12,367 nt of DNA from Gammaproteobacteria bacterium (GCA_016927175.1 JAFGNC010000188.1:1-12367), one strand, 5' to 3'; shown: positions 1 through 6,883, numbered from the stretch's first letter. Notes: generated by a model not told the origin, from the sequence alone. A program made the numbers and translations.

Positions 1-96
1 CGCCGCAAACGCCGGGCGGGCAGTGCCTGCCGGCCGGTTGCGCCGCACCGTCGCGGCGGCTTCGCGCCGGGGGCGCCGGCGGAGGACGTTCTGTAA
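1..96 (+). CDS. Possible C-terminal tail of an upstream gene (partial)
   Basis: Reading from base 1, frame 1 is open for 31 codons and stops at TAA (94-96). The peptide is basic and rich in Arg, Pro, Gly and Ala, and ends PAEDVL. Third codon positions are mostly G/C, but the other two forward frames are also open here, so frame choice is weak. The main support is positional: a plus-strand Rho-independent terminator follows at 123-157, so a plus-strand transcript must enter from the left. Arg/Gly-rich tails occur on several RNA-binding proteins, but no family is recognisable. The stretch could equally be a 3' untranslated region. Confidence 0.25.
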   Translation, partial: RRKRRAGSACRPVAPHRRGGFAPGAPAEDVL

Positions 97-118
97 CGTC
101 CGGTCCCGTTCGTACGGG
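84..118 (+). other. Two tandem perfect hairpins upstream of a terminator
   Basis: GGACGTT (84-90) pairs with AACGTCC (95-101) around a 4-base loop. Three bases later CCCGT (105-109) pairs with ACGGG (114-118), also with a 4-base loop. Both stems are perfect, and they lead directly into the terminator hairpin at 123-153. They may be 3'-UTR structures of the transcript coming from the left, or part of a small structured RNA. No known RNA family was recognised. Confidence 0.45.
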
Positions 119-122
119 CCCG

Positions 123-157
123 CCCCGCGGCTGCTGCCGCAGCCTCAGCGGGGTTTT
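123..157 (+). terminator. Rho-independent terminator of the upstream transcript
   Basis: CCCCGC (123-128) pairs with GCGGGG (148-153), and the inner stem GGCTGC (129-134) pairs with GCAGCC (139-144) around the loop TGCC. A 3-base bulge (TCA) lies on the right arm. The hairpin is followed at once by TTTTCTC (154-160). A strong GC stem plus a T-run is the classic plus-strand intrinsic terminator, so it should end a transcript entering from the left edge and insulate the AraC-type gene. Confidence 0.75.
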
Positions 158-171
158 CTCGCTGGGGGTAC

Positions 172-202
172 TTGCGCTACCAGCCGAGTTTCAGGCTAGA
201 AT
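172..202 (+). promoter_or_regulatory. Candidate sigma-70 promoter of the AraC-family gene
   Basis: TAGAAT (197-202) is a good -10 element. The best -35 candidate is TTGCGC (172-177) at a long spacing of 19 bases. Transcription would start near 209, leaving a short leader before GAGGG (217-221), which would act as ribosome binding site for a start near 231. The -35 and its spacing are the weak parts of the call. Confidence 0.4.
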
Positions 203-230
203 CTCGTGGGGGATTTGAGGGCGTTTCGTC

Positions 231-1187
231 ATACTCAAGACATATTCGACAAAGGATGCTCCGTACGTCGCCAAGGCGTCGTACTGGAACGATCTGGTTC
301 AAAAGCACGTCGGGCCCATCGACGTCACGCCGGCCGAGCAGCTGCGGTTCGACGCGCAGGTTCGCATGGACTCCATCGGGCCGCTGTCGCTGCGCAAGAC
401 CTCGTCGATGCCCGCGCTGATCGAGTCGAAGGAAAAGCACGTCGCGCAGCTGCCGGAGCAGCGGTTCTTTCTGATGATGCCGCTGCAGGGAAGCGTATCG
501 GTCGCGCACTGCGGCAGGCAGACGGTCGTGGAGCCGGGGGATTTCGTCCTGATCGACGGCACGGCACCCGGGCGCATGGAGTTCAACGAGCCCAACGTGT
601 CGTTCCATCTCGTGCTGTCGCCGGAGGATCTGAAGAACCGGCTGCCGACGCCGGAGAATCTGTGCGGGTTGAAGACGAGCCGCGACAAGCACTTCGGCAG
701 TGTCGTCGGCGCGATGCTGCAGGACGTGTGGCGGCAGGTCGAACAGGGATTTCCGCAGGAGCACGGGCTCACGATCGCGAAGAACCTGCTCGACGTGATT
801 GCGACGGCCTACGCGCTGCAGCACGGCAAAAAATTCGCCGAGTCCGGCTCGATGAGCGCGCGCCGCGCCCACATCAAGCGCTTCATCGAGGCGCGGCTGC
901 GCGACCCGAACCTGAGCGCGGCCTCCGTCGCCGATTATTTCGGCGTCTCGACGCGCTATGTCGGAATGATCTTCGAGAAGGAGTTCGAGCCGATCTCCGC
1001 TTACATTCTCCGGCGCCGGCTCGAAGAATGCGCGCACCAGCTGACCAACGTCGTCTGGGACGCCTACAGCGTCACCGACATCGCCCGCACCTGGTGCTTC
1101 GGAAACCGGGCGCATTTTTCCCGGGTCTTCAAGAAGCGGTTCGGCGTCAGTCCGCGCGAGTACCGGCGTCTGCACCGCCGTACCTAG
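231..1187 (+). CDS. AraC-family transcriptional regulator with noncanonical start
   Basis: DNA-binding activator or repressor, probably responding to a small molecule. Numbered from the first ATG (366), residues 168-270 hold two AraC helix-turn-helix units. One is around LSAASVADYFGVSTRYVG; the other runs from SVTDIARTWCFGNRAHFSRV to the typical FGVSPREYR ending. The N-terminal part resembles the AraC_binding_2 domain. That domain's usual opening (YSTKDAPYVAKASYW) is encoded upstream of the ATG, in the same frame, which stays open back to a TGA at 216. No ATG, GTG or TTG exists in frame between 219 and 366. ATA at 231 has GAGGG (217-221) nine bases upstream and gives 318 residues, a normal family length; starting at 366 gives 273. 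The adjacent PQQ-dehydrogenase operon is the likely target, an inference from position. The family call is strong; the ATA start is tentative and could hide a sequence error. Confidence 0.85.
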   Translation: MLKTYSTKDAPYVAKASYWNDLVQKHVGPIDVTPAEQLRFDAQVRMDSIGPLSLRKTSSMPALIESKEKHVAQLPEQRFFLMMPLQGSVSVAHCGRQTVVEPGDFVLIDGTAPGRMEFNEPNVSFHLVLSPEDLKNRLPTPENLCGLKTSRDKHFGSVVGAMLQDVWRQVEQGFPQEHGLTIAKNLLDVIATAYALQHGKKFAESGSMSARRAHIKRFIEARLRDPNLSAASVADYFGVSTRYVGMIFEKEFEPISAYILRRRLEECAHQLTNVVWDAYSVTDIARTWCFGNRAHFSRVFKKRFGVSPREYRRLHRRT

Positions 1188-1206
1188 TCGGCGGCGCGCC
1201 GCCGAC
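1187..1206 (+). terminator. 20-bp perfect palindrome at the end of the AraC gene
   Basis: GTCGGCGGCG (1187-1196) is followed directly by its exact reverse complement CGCCGCCGAC (1197-1206), overlapping the last base of the stop codon. As RNA it would fold into a strong GC hairpin. There is no T-run after it, so intrinsic termination would be inefficient. It may instead mark a 3' end or stabilise the mRNA. Confidence 0.4.
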
Positions 1207-1290
1207 GCGCTCCGGGTCTGCCGTGACTTGCCGCGGGCGGAACAAATCTGCCGCCGGCAGGCCTCTGGCCGCGCGGCCCCCGCACCGGCT

Positions 1291-1320
1291 TTCGTCATAG
1301 CCGGCCCTACACATTAGAAT
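1291..1320 (+). promoter_or_regulatory. Candidate promoter of the PQQ-dehydrogenase operon
   Basis: TAGAAT (1315-1320) matches a -10 box and repeats the hexamer found upstream of the AraC gene. The only -35-like element at suitable spacing (18) is TTCGTC (1291-1296), a poor match. A weak -35 fits a promoter that needs an activator such as the adjacent AraC-family protein. Transcription would start near 1327, about 75 bases before the first gene. Confidence 0.35.
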
Positions 1321-1357
1321 CGGGCCGGGAGAACCGGACCGATCCGCTTGCCGCCAT

Positions 1358-1388
1358 TACAAGAACGACCCCTATACAAGAACGACCC
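1358..1388 (+). repeat. 14-bp tandem direct repeat in the leader of the PQQ operon
   Basis: TACAAGAACGACCC occurs exactly at 1358-1371 and again at 1375-1388, a 17-base period with a 3-base spacer. It ends five bases before the ribosome binding site GGAGGG (1393-1398) of the dehydrogenase gene. Paired direct half-sites are typical of AraC-type operators, but the position downstream of the predicted start site would suit repression better. A simple local duplication is also possible. Confidence 0.6.
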
Positions 1389-1403
1389 TGTCGGAGGGAA
1401 TCG

Positions 1404-3173
1404 ATGACTCGCCCATACGTCCTCGCCGTGTTGCTCGGCACCGCCGCCCCCTTCGCCGCCGTCGCGCAAGCGCCGTCCGGCGCCCCGTCCGAGGCCGATC
1501 CCGCTGGATTCGTTCCGGTCACCGACGAGATGCTGCAGAACCCGGATCCCGCCGACTGGCTGATGTGGCGGCGCACCCTCGACAACTGGGGTTACAGCCC
1601 GCTCGATCAGATCGACCGGCGCAACGTGAGCCAGCTGCAGCTGGTCTGGACGCGCAGCCTCGCCGACGGCGACCAGGAGGGCACGCCGCTGGTCTACGAC
1701 GGCGTCATGTACTTTCCGAATCCTTACGACATCACGCAGGCCATCGACGCCGCGACCGGCGACCTGATCTGGGAGTACCGGCGGCGTGTGCCCGACGACG
1801 TCGGCGACTATTTCCCGGCAGCCGGAACGAACCGCAACATCGCGATCTACGACAACCTGATCCTCGACAACGGCGCGGACGGGTATGCCTACGCGATCAA
1901 CGCCGAGACCGGCGAGCTGGAGTGGGAGACCTTCATCCTCGACTACCGCGCCGGCGCGAAAAACAGCTCCGGCCCGATCGTCGCGAACGGCAAGGTCATC
2001 TCCGGGCGCAGCTGCGAGCCCGAAGGCGGCCCCGAAGCCTGCGTCATCACGGCGTTCGACGCGAAGACCGGCGAAGAGGTGTGGCGCACGCGCACGATCC
2101 CGAAGCCCGGCGAGCCCGGCGACGAGACCTGGGGCGGCGTGCCGTACGAGCAGCGCTGGCATGTCGGCATGTGGATGGTGCCGAGCTTCGATCCCGAGCT
2201 GAACCGCATCTACGTCGGCACGTCCGTCACGGCGCCGGCACCGAAGTACATGCTGGGCGGCAACGAGGAGCAGCATCTGTATCACAACTCGACGCTGGCC
2301 CTCGACGCCGACACCGGCGAGATCGTCTGGCACTTCCAGCACGTCGTGGACCACTGGGACCTCGACCACCCGTTCGAGCGGATCCTGGTCGAGACGGCCG
2401 TCGCGCCGGACCCCGACGCGGTCGCGTGGATCAGCCCTCGCGTGCGGCAGGGCGAGGTCCGCAAGGTCATCACCGGCGTGCCCGGCAAGACCGGCCTCGT
2501 CTATACGCTGGATCGGGAGACAGGCGAATTCCTGTGGGCGCGCGAGACGATCGAGCAGAACGTCGTCGCCGACATCAACACCGAGTCGGGCGCCGCGACG
2601 GTGAATCCGGAGACGGTCTTCACGGCCGCCGACCAGGAAAAGCTGATCTGCCCGAGCACGCGCGGCGGCAAGAACTACCCCGCCGGCACGTACAGCCCGC
2701 TGACCGGCGCGATGTACTTCCCGCTCAACAACACGTGCATGATGTCGACTTCGGCGTCCGACGAGCAGAGCATCGAATCGCTGTACGCGATCCGAAATCG
2801 CGACATGATCACGCCCGGCACCGACAACGTCGGGACGATCGAAGCGATCTCGGTCCGCACCGGCGAGACGGAATGGAAGCTCGAGCAGCGCTCCGGCACG
2901 TTGTCGCTGATGTCGACCGGCGGCGGGCTGCTGTTCGGCGGCGACGTGAACGGCCGGTTCCGCGCCTACGATCAGCGCAGCGGCGAGATCCTGTGGGAGG
3001 TGAACCTCGGCGCCCCGGTGAACGGCTATCCGGCGACCTTCGCCTTGGACGGCAGGCAATACGTCGCGGTCAGCACCGGCGCATCGGGGCTCGCTTTCGG
3101 CCTGGCCCGACTGACGCCGGAGCTGCGCCCCGGCGGCGGCAATCAGCTGTACGTGTTCGCGCTGCCGAATTGA
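1404..3173 (+). CDS. PQQ-dependent alcohol dehydrogenase, soluble periplasmic type
   Basis: Predicted quinoprotein oxidising an alcohol or related substrate in the periplasm with PQQ. The 589 residues start after GGAGGG (1393-1398) and carry a signal peptide (cleavage near AQA, residue 23). The chain shows the eight-blade propeller signature: seven W-motifs of the A-x-D-x-x-T/S-G-x-x-x-W type, near residues 113, 164, 217, 299, 368, 481 and 521. By eye against methanol dehydrogenase, E205 is the metal Glu and D319 the catalytic Asp. D321, two residues later in WDLD, is the extra Asp typical of lanthanide-dependent enzymes. C416 and C445 match the structural Cys386-Cys415 disulfide with the same spacing. 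The metal-binding Asn seems replaced by Thr (about T276), and the vicinal Cys pair is absent. There is no C-terminal cytochrome domain, so a separate electron acceptor is needed. It leads a three-gene operon. The substrate is unknown. Confidence 0.9.
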   Translation: MTRPYVLAVLLGTAAPFAAVAQAPSGAPSEADPAGFVPVTDEMLQNPDPADWLMWRRTLDNWGYSPLDQIDRRNVSQLQLVWTRSLADGDQEGTPLVYDGVMYFPNPYDITQAIDAATGDLIWEYRRRVPDDVGDYFPAAGTNRNIAIYDNLILDNGADGYAYAINAETGELEWETFILDYRAGAKNSSGPIVANGKVISGRSCEPEGGPEACVITAFDAKTGEEVWRTRTIPKPGEPGDETWGGVPYEQRWHVGMWMVPSFDPELNRIYVGTSVTAPAPKYMLGGNEEQHLYHNSTLALDADTGEIVWHFQHVVDHWDLDHPFERILVETAVAPDPDAVAWISPRVRQGEVRKVITGVPGKTGLVYTLDRETGEFLWARETIEQNVVADINTESGAATVNPETVFTAADQEKLICPSTRGGKNYPAGTYSPLTGAMYFPLNNTCMMSTSASDEQSIESLYAIRNRDMITPGTDNVGTIEAISVRTGETEWKLEQRSGTLSLMSTGGGLLFGGDVNGRFRAYDQRSGEILWEVNLGAPVNGYPATFALDGRQYVAVSTGASGLAFGLARLTPELRPGGGNQLYVFALPN

Positions 3174-3222
3174 GCAGCAGCGGCACCTGTCGGTCCACGA
3201 GATCAACAAGGAGAAGCGGCAG

Positions 3223-4041
3223 ATGCGACATCGACTGAACAGGGGGACGCACCCGGCGGCGGCACTGGCCCTCGTCGCGTTCGCCGTGACGGGATTCGAG
3301 GCCGATGCTCAGCCCGCGCGTCCGGAGCGAATCGGGCAGCACCCCAACCTCAACGGAATCTGGCAGGCGGCGACGACGGCTTACTGGAACCTCGAGGCGC
3401 ATTCCGCCGAAGCCCTCGACGGCTTCTGGCAGCTCGGAGCGCTCGGTGCGATTCCGGCCGGGCAGAGCGTCGTCGTCGGCGGCAAAATCCCGTACAAGCC
3501 CGAGAAGCTCGCACAGCGCGAGGAGAACCGGGCGAACTGGCCCGCATCCGATCCGGCGGCGGCCTGCTACATGCCGGGAATTCCGCGCGCGACCTATCAA
3601 CCGTTCCCGTTCCAGATCATCCAGGGCGACGGCGACATGCTGTTCGTCTACTCGTTCGCGAAAGCGAATCGGCCGGTCCACATGAGCGATCACATGGATA
3701 TGGCGCCGGTCGACCAGTGGATGGGCTGGTCGAACGGCCGATGGGAAGGCGACACGCTCGTCGTCACCGTCAACTCGAACGACGAGCGCACTTGGCTCGA
3801 CCGGGCCGGCAATTACCACAGCAACCAGATGGTCGTCACCGAAAGGTATACGCTGCTCGGCGAGAACCACATGCAGTACGAAGCGACGATAGACGATCCG
3901 GAGACATTCACGCGGCCCTGGACGATCCGCGTGCCGCTGTACCGGCACATGGAACCGAACGCGGAGCTGCTGGAATACAATTGCGTGGAATTCGCCGAGC
4001 CGCTGCTGTACGGCGAGTTCCTGAAGGAGCCGATTCAGTAA
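3223..4041 (+). CDS. Uncharacterised secreted protein, GRWEGDTLVV type
   Basis: 272 residues beginning after AAGGAG (3208-3213), 49 bases downstream of the PQQ dehydrogenase. The N-terminus looks like a signal peptide with cleavage near residue 29 (ADA before Q30). The mature part begins with PNLNGIW (41-47). It carries the landmarks of an unnamed family that is common and often multicopy in proteobacteria and acidobacteria: CYMPGIPR (115-122), PFPFQIIQ (127-134), GRWEGDTLVV (172-181), VVTERY (204-209), DPETFTRPW (225-233) and LLEYNC (249-254). No catalytic motif or cofactor site is evident. Proteins of this kind recur beside DUF6152 and PQQ dehydrogenases, so it may be a periplasmic accessory or substrate-binding partner; that role is inference only. 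Confidence 0.8.
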   Translation: MRHRLNRGTHPAAALALVAFAVTGFEADAQPARPERIGQHPNLNGIWQAATTAYWNLEAHSAEALDGFWQLGALGAIPAGQSVVVGGKIPYKPEKLAQREENRANWPASDPAAACYMPGIPRATYQPFPFQIIQGDGDMLFVYSFAKANRPVHMSDHMDMAPVDQWMGWSNGRWEGDTLVVTVNSNDERTWLDRAGNYHSNQMVVTERYTLLGENHMQYEATIDDPETFTRPWTIRVPLYRHMEPNAELLEYNCVEFAEPLLYGEFLKEPIQ

Positions 4042-4099
4042 CGGCAGCCGACGAAGCAGCCGCCCGATCGGCCTTTGCTCAAAGACAGGAGACGACTCC

Positions 4100-4510
4100 A
4101 TGCGGATCAGAATCACGAGCGTCGTCGCCGGCGCGATCCTCGGCGCGGCCGCGGCAGTGCCGGCGGCGGCTCACCATTCCTTCGCTGCGGAATTCGACAT
4201 CAACCGCCCGATCCAGCTCGAGGGCGTCGTGACGAAAATGGAGTTCAGCAACCCGCATTCGTGGCTGCACATCGAGGTCACCACGGTGGACGGCGAGAAG
4301 CAGCAGTGGGCCGTGGAAGGCGGCGCTCCGAACGCGCTCGTGCGCCGCGGGTGGAACCGCAACTCCGTGCCCGCCGGCACGCGGGTGCGCGTAAAGGGAT
4401 TTCAGGCACGGGACCGCTCGTTTCGCGCCAACGGGCGCGAAATCACGCTGCCGGACGGCTCGAGCCTGTTCATGGGGTCGACCGGCGCCGGCGCGCCGAG
4501 CGCGGAGTAG
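4100..4510 (+). CDS. DUF6152 family exported protein
   Basis: 136 residues after AGGAG (4087-4091), 58 bases past the previous gene and last in the operon. The signal peptide ends at AAA (22-24), so the mature protein would begin HHSFAAEFD, the hallmark opening of DUF6152. Other family landmarks are NPHSW (51-55), VEGGAPN (72-78), the RRGW region (82-85) and RANGREITLPDG (109-120). The size and alternating beta pattern suggest a small periplasmic beta-barrel or OB-like fold. Function is unknown. If cleavage is as predicted, a histidine sits at the free N-terminus with another beside it, a geometry some copper proteins use, but no metal role has been shown. Co-occurrence with a PQQ dehydrogenase suggests a joint periplasmic process. 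Confidence 0.85.
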   Translation: MRIRITSVVAGAILGAAAAVPAAAHHSFAAEFDINRPIQLEGVVTKMEFSNPHSWLHIEVTTVDGEKQQWAVEGGAPNALVRRGWNRNSVPAGTRVRVKGFQARDRSFRANGREITLPDGSSLFMGSTGAGAPSAE

Positions 4511-4570
4511 CCGAAAGGCGGGACCGGCGCAGATCGGGCGATCGCCCTGCGACGCCGACGGCGCACCGCC

Positions 4571-4621
4571 GGGCCCGCCCGATCGATCGCTGCCGCGCGG
4601 CCCGCGATCGATCGGTGGCCC
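4571..4621. terminator. Large inverted repeat between convergent operons
   Basis: CCGATCGATCGC (4579-4590) is the exact reverse complement of GCGATCGATCGG (4604-4615), with a 13-base loop. An outer arm GGGCC (4571-4575) pairs with GGCCC (4617-4621). The palindrome GGGCGATCGCCC (4536-4547) lies just upstream. The element sits in the 126-base gap where two operons converge, so a bidirectional terminator or transcription barrier is likely. No T-run follows on either strand, so it is not a textbook intrinsic terminator. Confidence 0.55.
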
Positions 4622-4636
4622 CCTCCTCTGTCGCCT

Positions 4637-5692
4637 TCAATGCGATGCTTCTTCGCGCGCCCGCCGCCGCCGCAGCATGAACGGGTCGACGCCCTTGAAA
4701 GCTTCGATGTCGTGCATCCCGTGCGGCTTGCGCAGCGACTCGCTCATGTAGAAGTCCGGCTCGTACTCGATGTCCTTCCAAATGTACCAGTCGGGCTTCG
4801 CGATCTCCTCGTACTCGATGACCATCATGGAGCCACCCATGTCGGCGCCGTTGTTCGTCGTATGGTGCTCGATGTGGTCGTGCGTGATCCAGATGCCGGG
4901 GTTGTCCATCCGCATGATCACGTCATAGCGCTCACCGGGCTGGATCGCGAGCACGTCGACGGCTAGCGGCGTCTCGAGCGGCAGCCCGTCCTTGTGCGTC
5001 ACGAGCGCGTCGTGGCCATGCGGGTGGAACGAGACCGGTATCGTCGGCGCGTACAGCCGAAGGCGCAGCACGTCGCCCTTCTCGACCCGCAGCGGCTGGT
5101 TCATCGGATGCGACTTGCCGTTGATCGAGAAGTAGTTGATGACCTCGCTCGGGTGCCCGCCCGTGCCATAGCTTCCGGCGACCTCCGAGTTCCATCCCGA
5201 GAACATCGCGATCGCGTCCTTCGTCACCTCGCGCTCGAGGTCGGTCGGATTCTTCGGGTCGACGACGAACGGCCCCCACATGCCGCGCAGACCGACGTGC
5301 TCCGCGACGTTCACGTGGCAGTGATACCAGAGGCTTCCCGGCTTCTCCGCGACGAAGCGGTACGTGTAGCTCTCGCCGGGCTCGATCGCCTTCTGCGTCA
5401 CGCCCGGAACGCCGTCGGACTGCCAGGTCTTGGTCTGATACTGGCCGTGCCAGTGAATCGTATGGCTCAGCGTCGTCAGGTTGTGCACGACGACCTCGAG
5501 CTCGTCGCCCTCCTTGACGTGGATCAGCGGCCCCGGCACCTGGCCGTTGAACGCCCAGACTTTGGCCGTGAAGCCCGGCGCCACCTCGAGATCGACCTCC
5601 TCGATGGTCATCTCGAACTTGTGCAGCTCCGACGCGGCGGCGCCGAGGCAGAAAGCCGACGCGAGGACGGCCGGCAGGAAACGCAACAGCAT
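4637..5692 (-). CDS. ncgA: Two-domain multicopper oxidase (NcgA/BCO-like)
   Basis: Periplasmic copper oxidase, 351 residues, with a signal peptide ending near residue 20. It has two cupredoxin domains. The trinuclear-cluster ligands are complete: H80 and H82 (HWHG), H124 and H126 (HCH), H223 and H225 (HPHG), H271 and H273 (HDH). Type 1 copper ligands H77, C125, H132 and M138 all lie in domain 1; domain 2 has no cysteine, which gives the layout with T1 copper in the first domain. With nirK and two cytochromes c beside it, the closest known setting is NcgA of the Nitrosomonas europaea nirK cluster. Likely activity is O2 reduction coupled to oxidation of a cytochrome or small substrate; the substrate is unknown. 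ATG 5692 has GAGGGGG six bases upstream. An in-frame ATG at 5707 overlaps the previous stop (ATGA) but has no ribosome binding site. The ncgA name rests on gene context. Confidence 0.85.
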   Translation of the reverse strand: MLLRFLPAVLASAFCLGAAASELHKFEMTIEEVDLEVAPGFTAKVWAFNGQVPGPLIHVKEGDELEVVVHNLTTLSHTIHWHGQYQTKTWQSDGVPGVTQKAIEPGESYTYRFVAEKPGSLWYHCHVNVAEHVGLRGMWGPFVVDPKNPTDLEREVTKDAIAMFSGWNSEVAGSYGTGGHPSEVINYFSINGKSHPMNQPLRVEKGDVLRLRLYAPTIPVSFHPHGHDALVTHKDGLPLETPLAVDVLAIQPGERYDVIMRMDNPGIWITHDHIEHHTTNNGADMGGSMMVIEYEEIAKPDWYIWKDIEYEPDFYMSESLRKPHGMHDIEAFKGVDPFMLRRRRAREEASH

Positions 5693-5703
5693 GTATCGCC
5701 CCC

Positions 5704-6132
5704 TCATTGTTTGTCGCTGCAGCAGAGCTTGCGCAGATACGCGACCAGATCCTCTATGCCTTGGTCGTCGAGATTGCCGCCCCACGCCGGCATCAGCACC
5801 GATTTGTTGACTGCCGGCCCTCCGCCCTGGATCGCCTTGAAGAGGTCCGCGTCCGTGCGCGCGGACATCTCGCCGGAATCCGTGTGATCGCGCGGCAGCA
5901 CGGCCATGTCGCGAGTATTGACGCCGTAGCCGTCGCCGTTGATGCCGTGACACTGCGTGCACAGGACGCGGTACGTCGCTTCTCCACGTGCCGCATCGCC
6001 GTCGGCCGCGGCGAAGGACGGCAGCAGGAGCGGGAGCAGCGCGCCGCAGAGCCTTGCCGCGGAACGCTTCGTTCGGCTCGCCGCGATGCCGGCGCGCACG
6101 GCGCTCGAGTTCCTATTCGACGTCTTCTTCAT
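5704..6132 (-). CDS. Monohaem cytochrome c, nirK-cluster partner
   Basis: Small periplasmic electron carrier, 142 residues. The haem motif is C58-T-Q-C61-H62, and M114 in LMPAWGG is the probable axial ligand, as in class I cytochromes c. A hydrophobic segment (about 28-43) ending AAA is the signal peptide; the basic stretch before it is unusually long. The C-terminal LRKLCC carries an extra cysteine pair with no evident role. Its ATG overlaps the stop of the dihaem gene (ATGA), and GGAGGAGGAG precedes it, so the two are translationally coupled. It probably shuttles electrons between the dihaem cytochrome, NirK and the multicopper oxidase. It corresponds to one of the two cytochromes (NcgB/NcgC) of the Nitrosomonas cluster; which one cannot be decided here. 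Confidence 0.88.
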   Translation of the reverse strand: MKKTSNRNSSAVRAGIAASRTKRSAARLCGALLPLLLPSFAAADGDAARGEATYRVLCTQCHGINGDGYGVNTRDMAVLPRDHTDSGEMSARTDADLFKAIQGGGPAVNKSVLMPAWGGNLDDQGIEDLVAYLRKLCCSDKQ

Positions 6133-6827
6133 TGCTCCTCCTCCGCCAACGCCTTCAGATAGTCGGCGAGCTTGTGTACCTCAGCGGCGTTCAGCGAGCC
6201 CCGCGGCATCATCGTGTTCGGGTCCCACGCGGTCGGATCGGCGATGTAGGACGTGATGAACGCCGGCTGCAGCCGCTCCCAGGCCGTGTACAGCTCAGGG
6301 CCCGACACGCCGCCGAAATCCGGCGTGTCCTGATGGCAGCTGTCGCAACCTTTGAACTTGCTGAAGTTCATCTGGCCCATCCGCAGCGCGACCGTGCCGG
6401 GCTCGTAGCTCTGCGCCGCGATCAGATCGTCGTGCGGGCGCAGCGTCATCAGATGTCGCGCCACGGCCTTCGCCTCGTCCGCGCCGAGCACGGGATGCTC
6501 GGGCAGCGTCTCCTCGTCGATCATGTCCCCTTCCGGCGTGCTGACGGCGTGCGCAGGCGCGAACACGCCGCCCGGCCGGATCGTGACCGGGTCCTGCAGC
6601 CAGCGGACCAGCCAGTCCTCGCGGAACTTGTTGCCGGCGTAGTGCAGCGGCGGCGCCTTGCGCTGCGCCCGCTCGGCGAGTCCCAGTGCCTCGTCCGGCC
6701 GCTCGAGCGCATGGCAGCCGCCGCACTGCGCGGCGACGACCGCTGCGCCGTCCGCCGCGGCCGCATCGGCGAGCGCGAGCGCCGCCGACAGCACGCCCGC
6801 GGCGGACGCAATCGTCGTGATCCTCAT
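6129..6827 (-). CDS. Dihaem cytochrome c, nirK-cluster partner
   Basis: Periplasmic dihaem cytochrome c of 232 residues from ATG 6827. Haem motifs are C35-G-G-C38-H39 and C161-D-S-C164-H165, each in its own cytochrome c-like domain; candidate Met ligands are M128 and M206/M207. The N-terminus is a signal peptide ending around residues 22-25. An ATG at 6833 is in frame, but AGGAGG directly abuts it, whereas 6827 has the ideal six-base spacing, so 6827 is preferred. It lies 56 bases after nirK and overlaps the next cytochrome gene by four bases. Likely role: electron donor or relay to NirK and/or the multicopper oxidase. A cytochrome of this kind is part of the ncg-nirK clusters of ammonia oxidisers. 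Confidence 0.88.
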   Translation of the reverse strand: MRITTIASAAGVLSAALALADAAAADGAAVVAAQCGGCHALERPDEALGLAERAQRKAPPLHYAGNKFREDWLVRWLQDPVTIRPGGVFAPAHAVSTPEGDMIDEETLPEHPVLGADEAKAVARHLMTLRPHDDLIAAQSYEPGTVALRMGQMNFSKFKGCDSCHQDTPDFGGVSGPELYTAWERLQPAFITSYIADPTAWDPNTMMPRGSLNAAEVHKLADYLKALAEEEQ

Positions 6828-6883
6828 GGACATCCTCCTGAATTAATCGATACGAACGGTCCTTCGAATCGGGCTGACCGGCG

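Noticed and set aside
177..1298. Minus-strand open frame (373 codons) over the AraC gene
   Set aside because: A shadow of the AraC coding frame with no recognisable motif; the plus strand carries the HTH signatures.
1314..3209. Long minus-strand open frame (631 codons) across the PQQ dehydrogenase
   Set aside because: It is antisense to a clear quinoprotein, rich in Arg/Ala/Asp/Val in the way GC-rich shadow frames are, and has no domain pattern.
4637..5962. Longer start of the multicopper oxidase at 5962
   Set aside because: It would overlap most of the cytochrome c gene and put a long extension before a good signal peptide; 5692 has a proper ribosome binding site.
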